A stretch of 5,820 nucleotides of DNA from Deltaproteobacteria bacterium (GTDB lineage Bacteria; Desulfobacterota; DSM-4660; Desulfatiglandales; Desulfatiglandaceae), in NCBI GenBank assembly GCA_019307645.1, contig JAFDJF010000383.1, forward strand, positions 1 to 5,820. Direction: 5' to 3'. The translations under genes were made by a program, and so were the position numbers. Under the pieces are notes generated by a model. The model was given only the letters and a program-made list of their open reading frames with translations. It did no database searches and had not been told where the DNA came from. Shown one piece after another: positions 4,805-5,820 of this stretch. Within the stretch, counting starts at the first letter, position 1; the number at the start of each line of letters is the position of its first letter.

Positions 4805-5820
4805 TTATTCTTCCCCCTTTACTTTACCGCTGGTAATGACACTTAAAACCTCTTTGCCGGGAAAGAATCGTGCAGAAGAAAAAGTTCGGAGCTTGTTAGA
4901 ATTTGTGATTACTGATTTTTTTGAGAACAGCGGGTTGCCCATATATACAGCCGGACAGATCGACGAAAGTCTCGCCCCGGAGCCGATCAGCTTCTGATAA
5001 GCAGGGTTGTCAGCACGGAACTTTTCAGCAACATCCGGCGCAACACACACTGTTGTGCTTATGCTTAAACGTTTCCGGTTTGCTTTGCGCAGCGCACCGG
5101 TTATGTCATCAGCCCAATTATAGAGCTGATTAAGGCTTAGATGGGGGCACCCTAAAAAACAGAGGGCGGGGGCTGCTTTCCGGTCTTTCCACAGAACCGG
5201 GTATTGCACTATTAACCGTTCCAGATCTTTGTCATCTATTTCATCCCTTTGGTGGCCGGGCAGGAGCATATCCGGACCGGTATCAACCGCTTCCGGTGTG
5301 ATCGAATCGACATGATAAAGTCCCACCGCACCGTTAGAGGCACTGGCAGCACCCATATCCTTTAGATAGTCGATGGTGAAATCGTCGAGGCCGGGTCCAA
5401 GGAATTTATCTAACCCGACAATATACGGCACACCATTCCCTGCACGTAATCCAACAGCACCTCCCAGGAGCTGGGGGTCGGGAAGCGATGAAGTATTTAT
5501 TTGGATACGACATGTTGCGTGCCGACCCTCATCTGTAAGAAGACCAAAAAGAGGTGTTTTTCCCAGGATGTTGCAAAGCAAATCCATGCCACTCGAATTA
5601 CGGTTAGTCCTGGCACCGAGAACTGAATTGGCGAAAACTACCGCAGAAGACTCTGACCAGGCCAATATGGTGTCACGATCCGGGATGTTGCCCACTTCAG
5701 GGAGGTAGCTGGTGCAAGTGAAAGCGTTTTGGTTTTTAAGTCCGATTTCAGCAAGCTGTTTTTCATAATGGGTCTGTTTTCTAAAAGTAAACAGAAAGAG
5801 AAATTTTTCCAGCAAGCTGC
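4805..5820 (-). CDS. Aconitase X large (catalytic) subunit, DUF521 family, N terminus beyond the window
   Basis: The frame is open to the window edge; the apparent start TTG at 5815 is an internal leucine codon with Ser-Leu codons before it. Counting from 5815, 336 residues are visible. Diagnostic motifs are FTCTSYLPEVGNIP (32-45), AWSESSAVVFANSVLGARTN (52-71), GKTPLFGLLTDEGR (85-98), FLGCPHLSLNQL (220-231) and ICPAVYMGNP (286-295). Cys34, Cys223 and Cys287 lie in the conserved motifs and are the likely iron-sulfur cluster ligands. Full-length relatives are near 400 residues, so I estimate about 80 to 90 residues are missing to the right, including the early active-site loop. Aconitase X enzymes eliminate water from small hydroxy acids. 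With the swivel subunit one base downstream this is the split form rather than the fused one. No proline racemase, ketimine reductase or mevalonate genes are in view, so the substrate is open. Confidence 0.92.
   Translation of the reverse strand, partial: SLLEKFLFLFTFRKQTHYEKQLAEIGLKNQNAFTCTSYLPEVGNIPDRDTILAWSESSAVVFANSVLGARTNRNSSGMDLLCNILGKTPLFGLLTDEGRHATCRIQINTSSLPDPQLLGGAVGLRAGNGVPYIVGLDKFLGPGLDDFTIDYLKDMGAASASNGAVGLYHVDSITPEAVDTGPDMLLPGHQRDEIDDKDLERLIVQYPVLWKDRKAAPALCFLGCPHLSLNQLYNWADDITGALRKANRKRLSISTTVCVAPDVAEKFRADNPAYQKLIGSGARLSSICPAVYMGNPLFSKKSVITNSNKLRTFSSARFFPGKEVLSVITSGKVKGEE

Noticed and set aside
5813..5815. TTG as the start codon of the aconitase X large subunit
   Set aside because: The frame continues open to the edge, and the family has a further 80 to 90 residues before the first visible motif, so this is an internal leucine codon.
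1..5820. CRISPR arrays, tRNA or rRNA genes, insertion-sequence ends
   Set aside because: No regularly spaced repeats, cloverleaf-like segments, rRNA-like stretches, transposase genes or terminal inverted repeats were seen; the only sizeable repeat is the 40-bp tandem duplication.

Overview
The window reads as bacterial chromosome of mid GC content. Every confident gene lies on the minus strand, so transcription runs from position 5820 down towards 1. The gene types fit a Gram-negative anaerobe such as a Desulfobacterota member: a split aconitase X, a stand-alone MurF-like ligase, and an AmgK/MurU-like kinase and nucleotidyltransferase pair. That taxonomic guess is inference from gene content only.

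Layout in transcription order. (1) 5820-2992 holds a tight operon: the large subunit of aconitase X (cut by the window edge), its small swivel subunit one base later, and a MurF-like ATP-dependent ligase six bases after that. (2) After a 152-base spacer come a sugar-1-phosphate nucleotidyltransferase (2839-1897) and an APH-fold sugar kinase (1922-876), which originally overlapped and were probably translationally coupled. The nucleotidyltransferase is interrupted by a 40-bp tandem duplication at 2159-2238. It shifts the frame, ends the protein at 235 residues and cuts off its hexapeptide-repeat tail. Removing one copy restores a 300-residue protein. (3) 747-186 is a visibly AT-richer toxin-antitoxin module (Phd/YefM antitoxin, ParE/RelE toxin). 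(4) At the left edge the plus strand carries the possible last 42 codons of an unrecognised gene, followed by a hairpin and T-run that could be its terminator.

How the genes may work together: the kinase and nucleotidyltransferase resemble the AmgK and MurU pair, which phosphorylates an amino sugar at C1 and converts it to a UDP sugar in peptidoglycan recycling. The MurF-like ligase would form an amide bond using ATP, but it lacks a recognisable MurF UDP-binding N-terminal domain and carries a four-cysteine tail. Aconitase X enzymes dehydrate small hydroxy acids: the two characterised activities are phosphomevalonate dehydration and cis-3-hydroxyproline dehydration. None of their usual partner genes is visible here. 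The AcnX plus Mur-ligase operon is the best candidate for an uncharacterised pathway, and the 40-bp duplication is the most concrete anomaly in the sequence.
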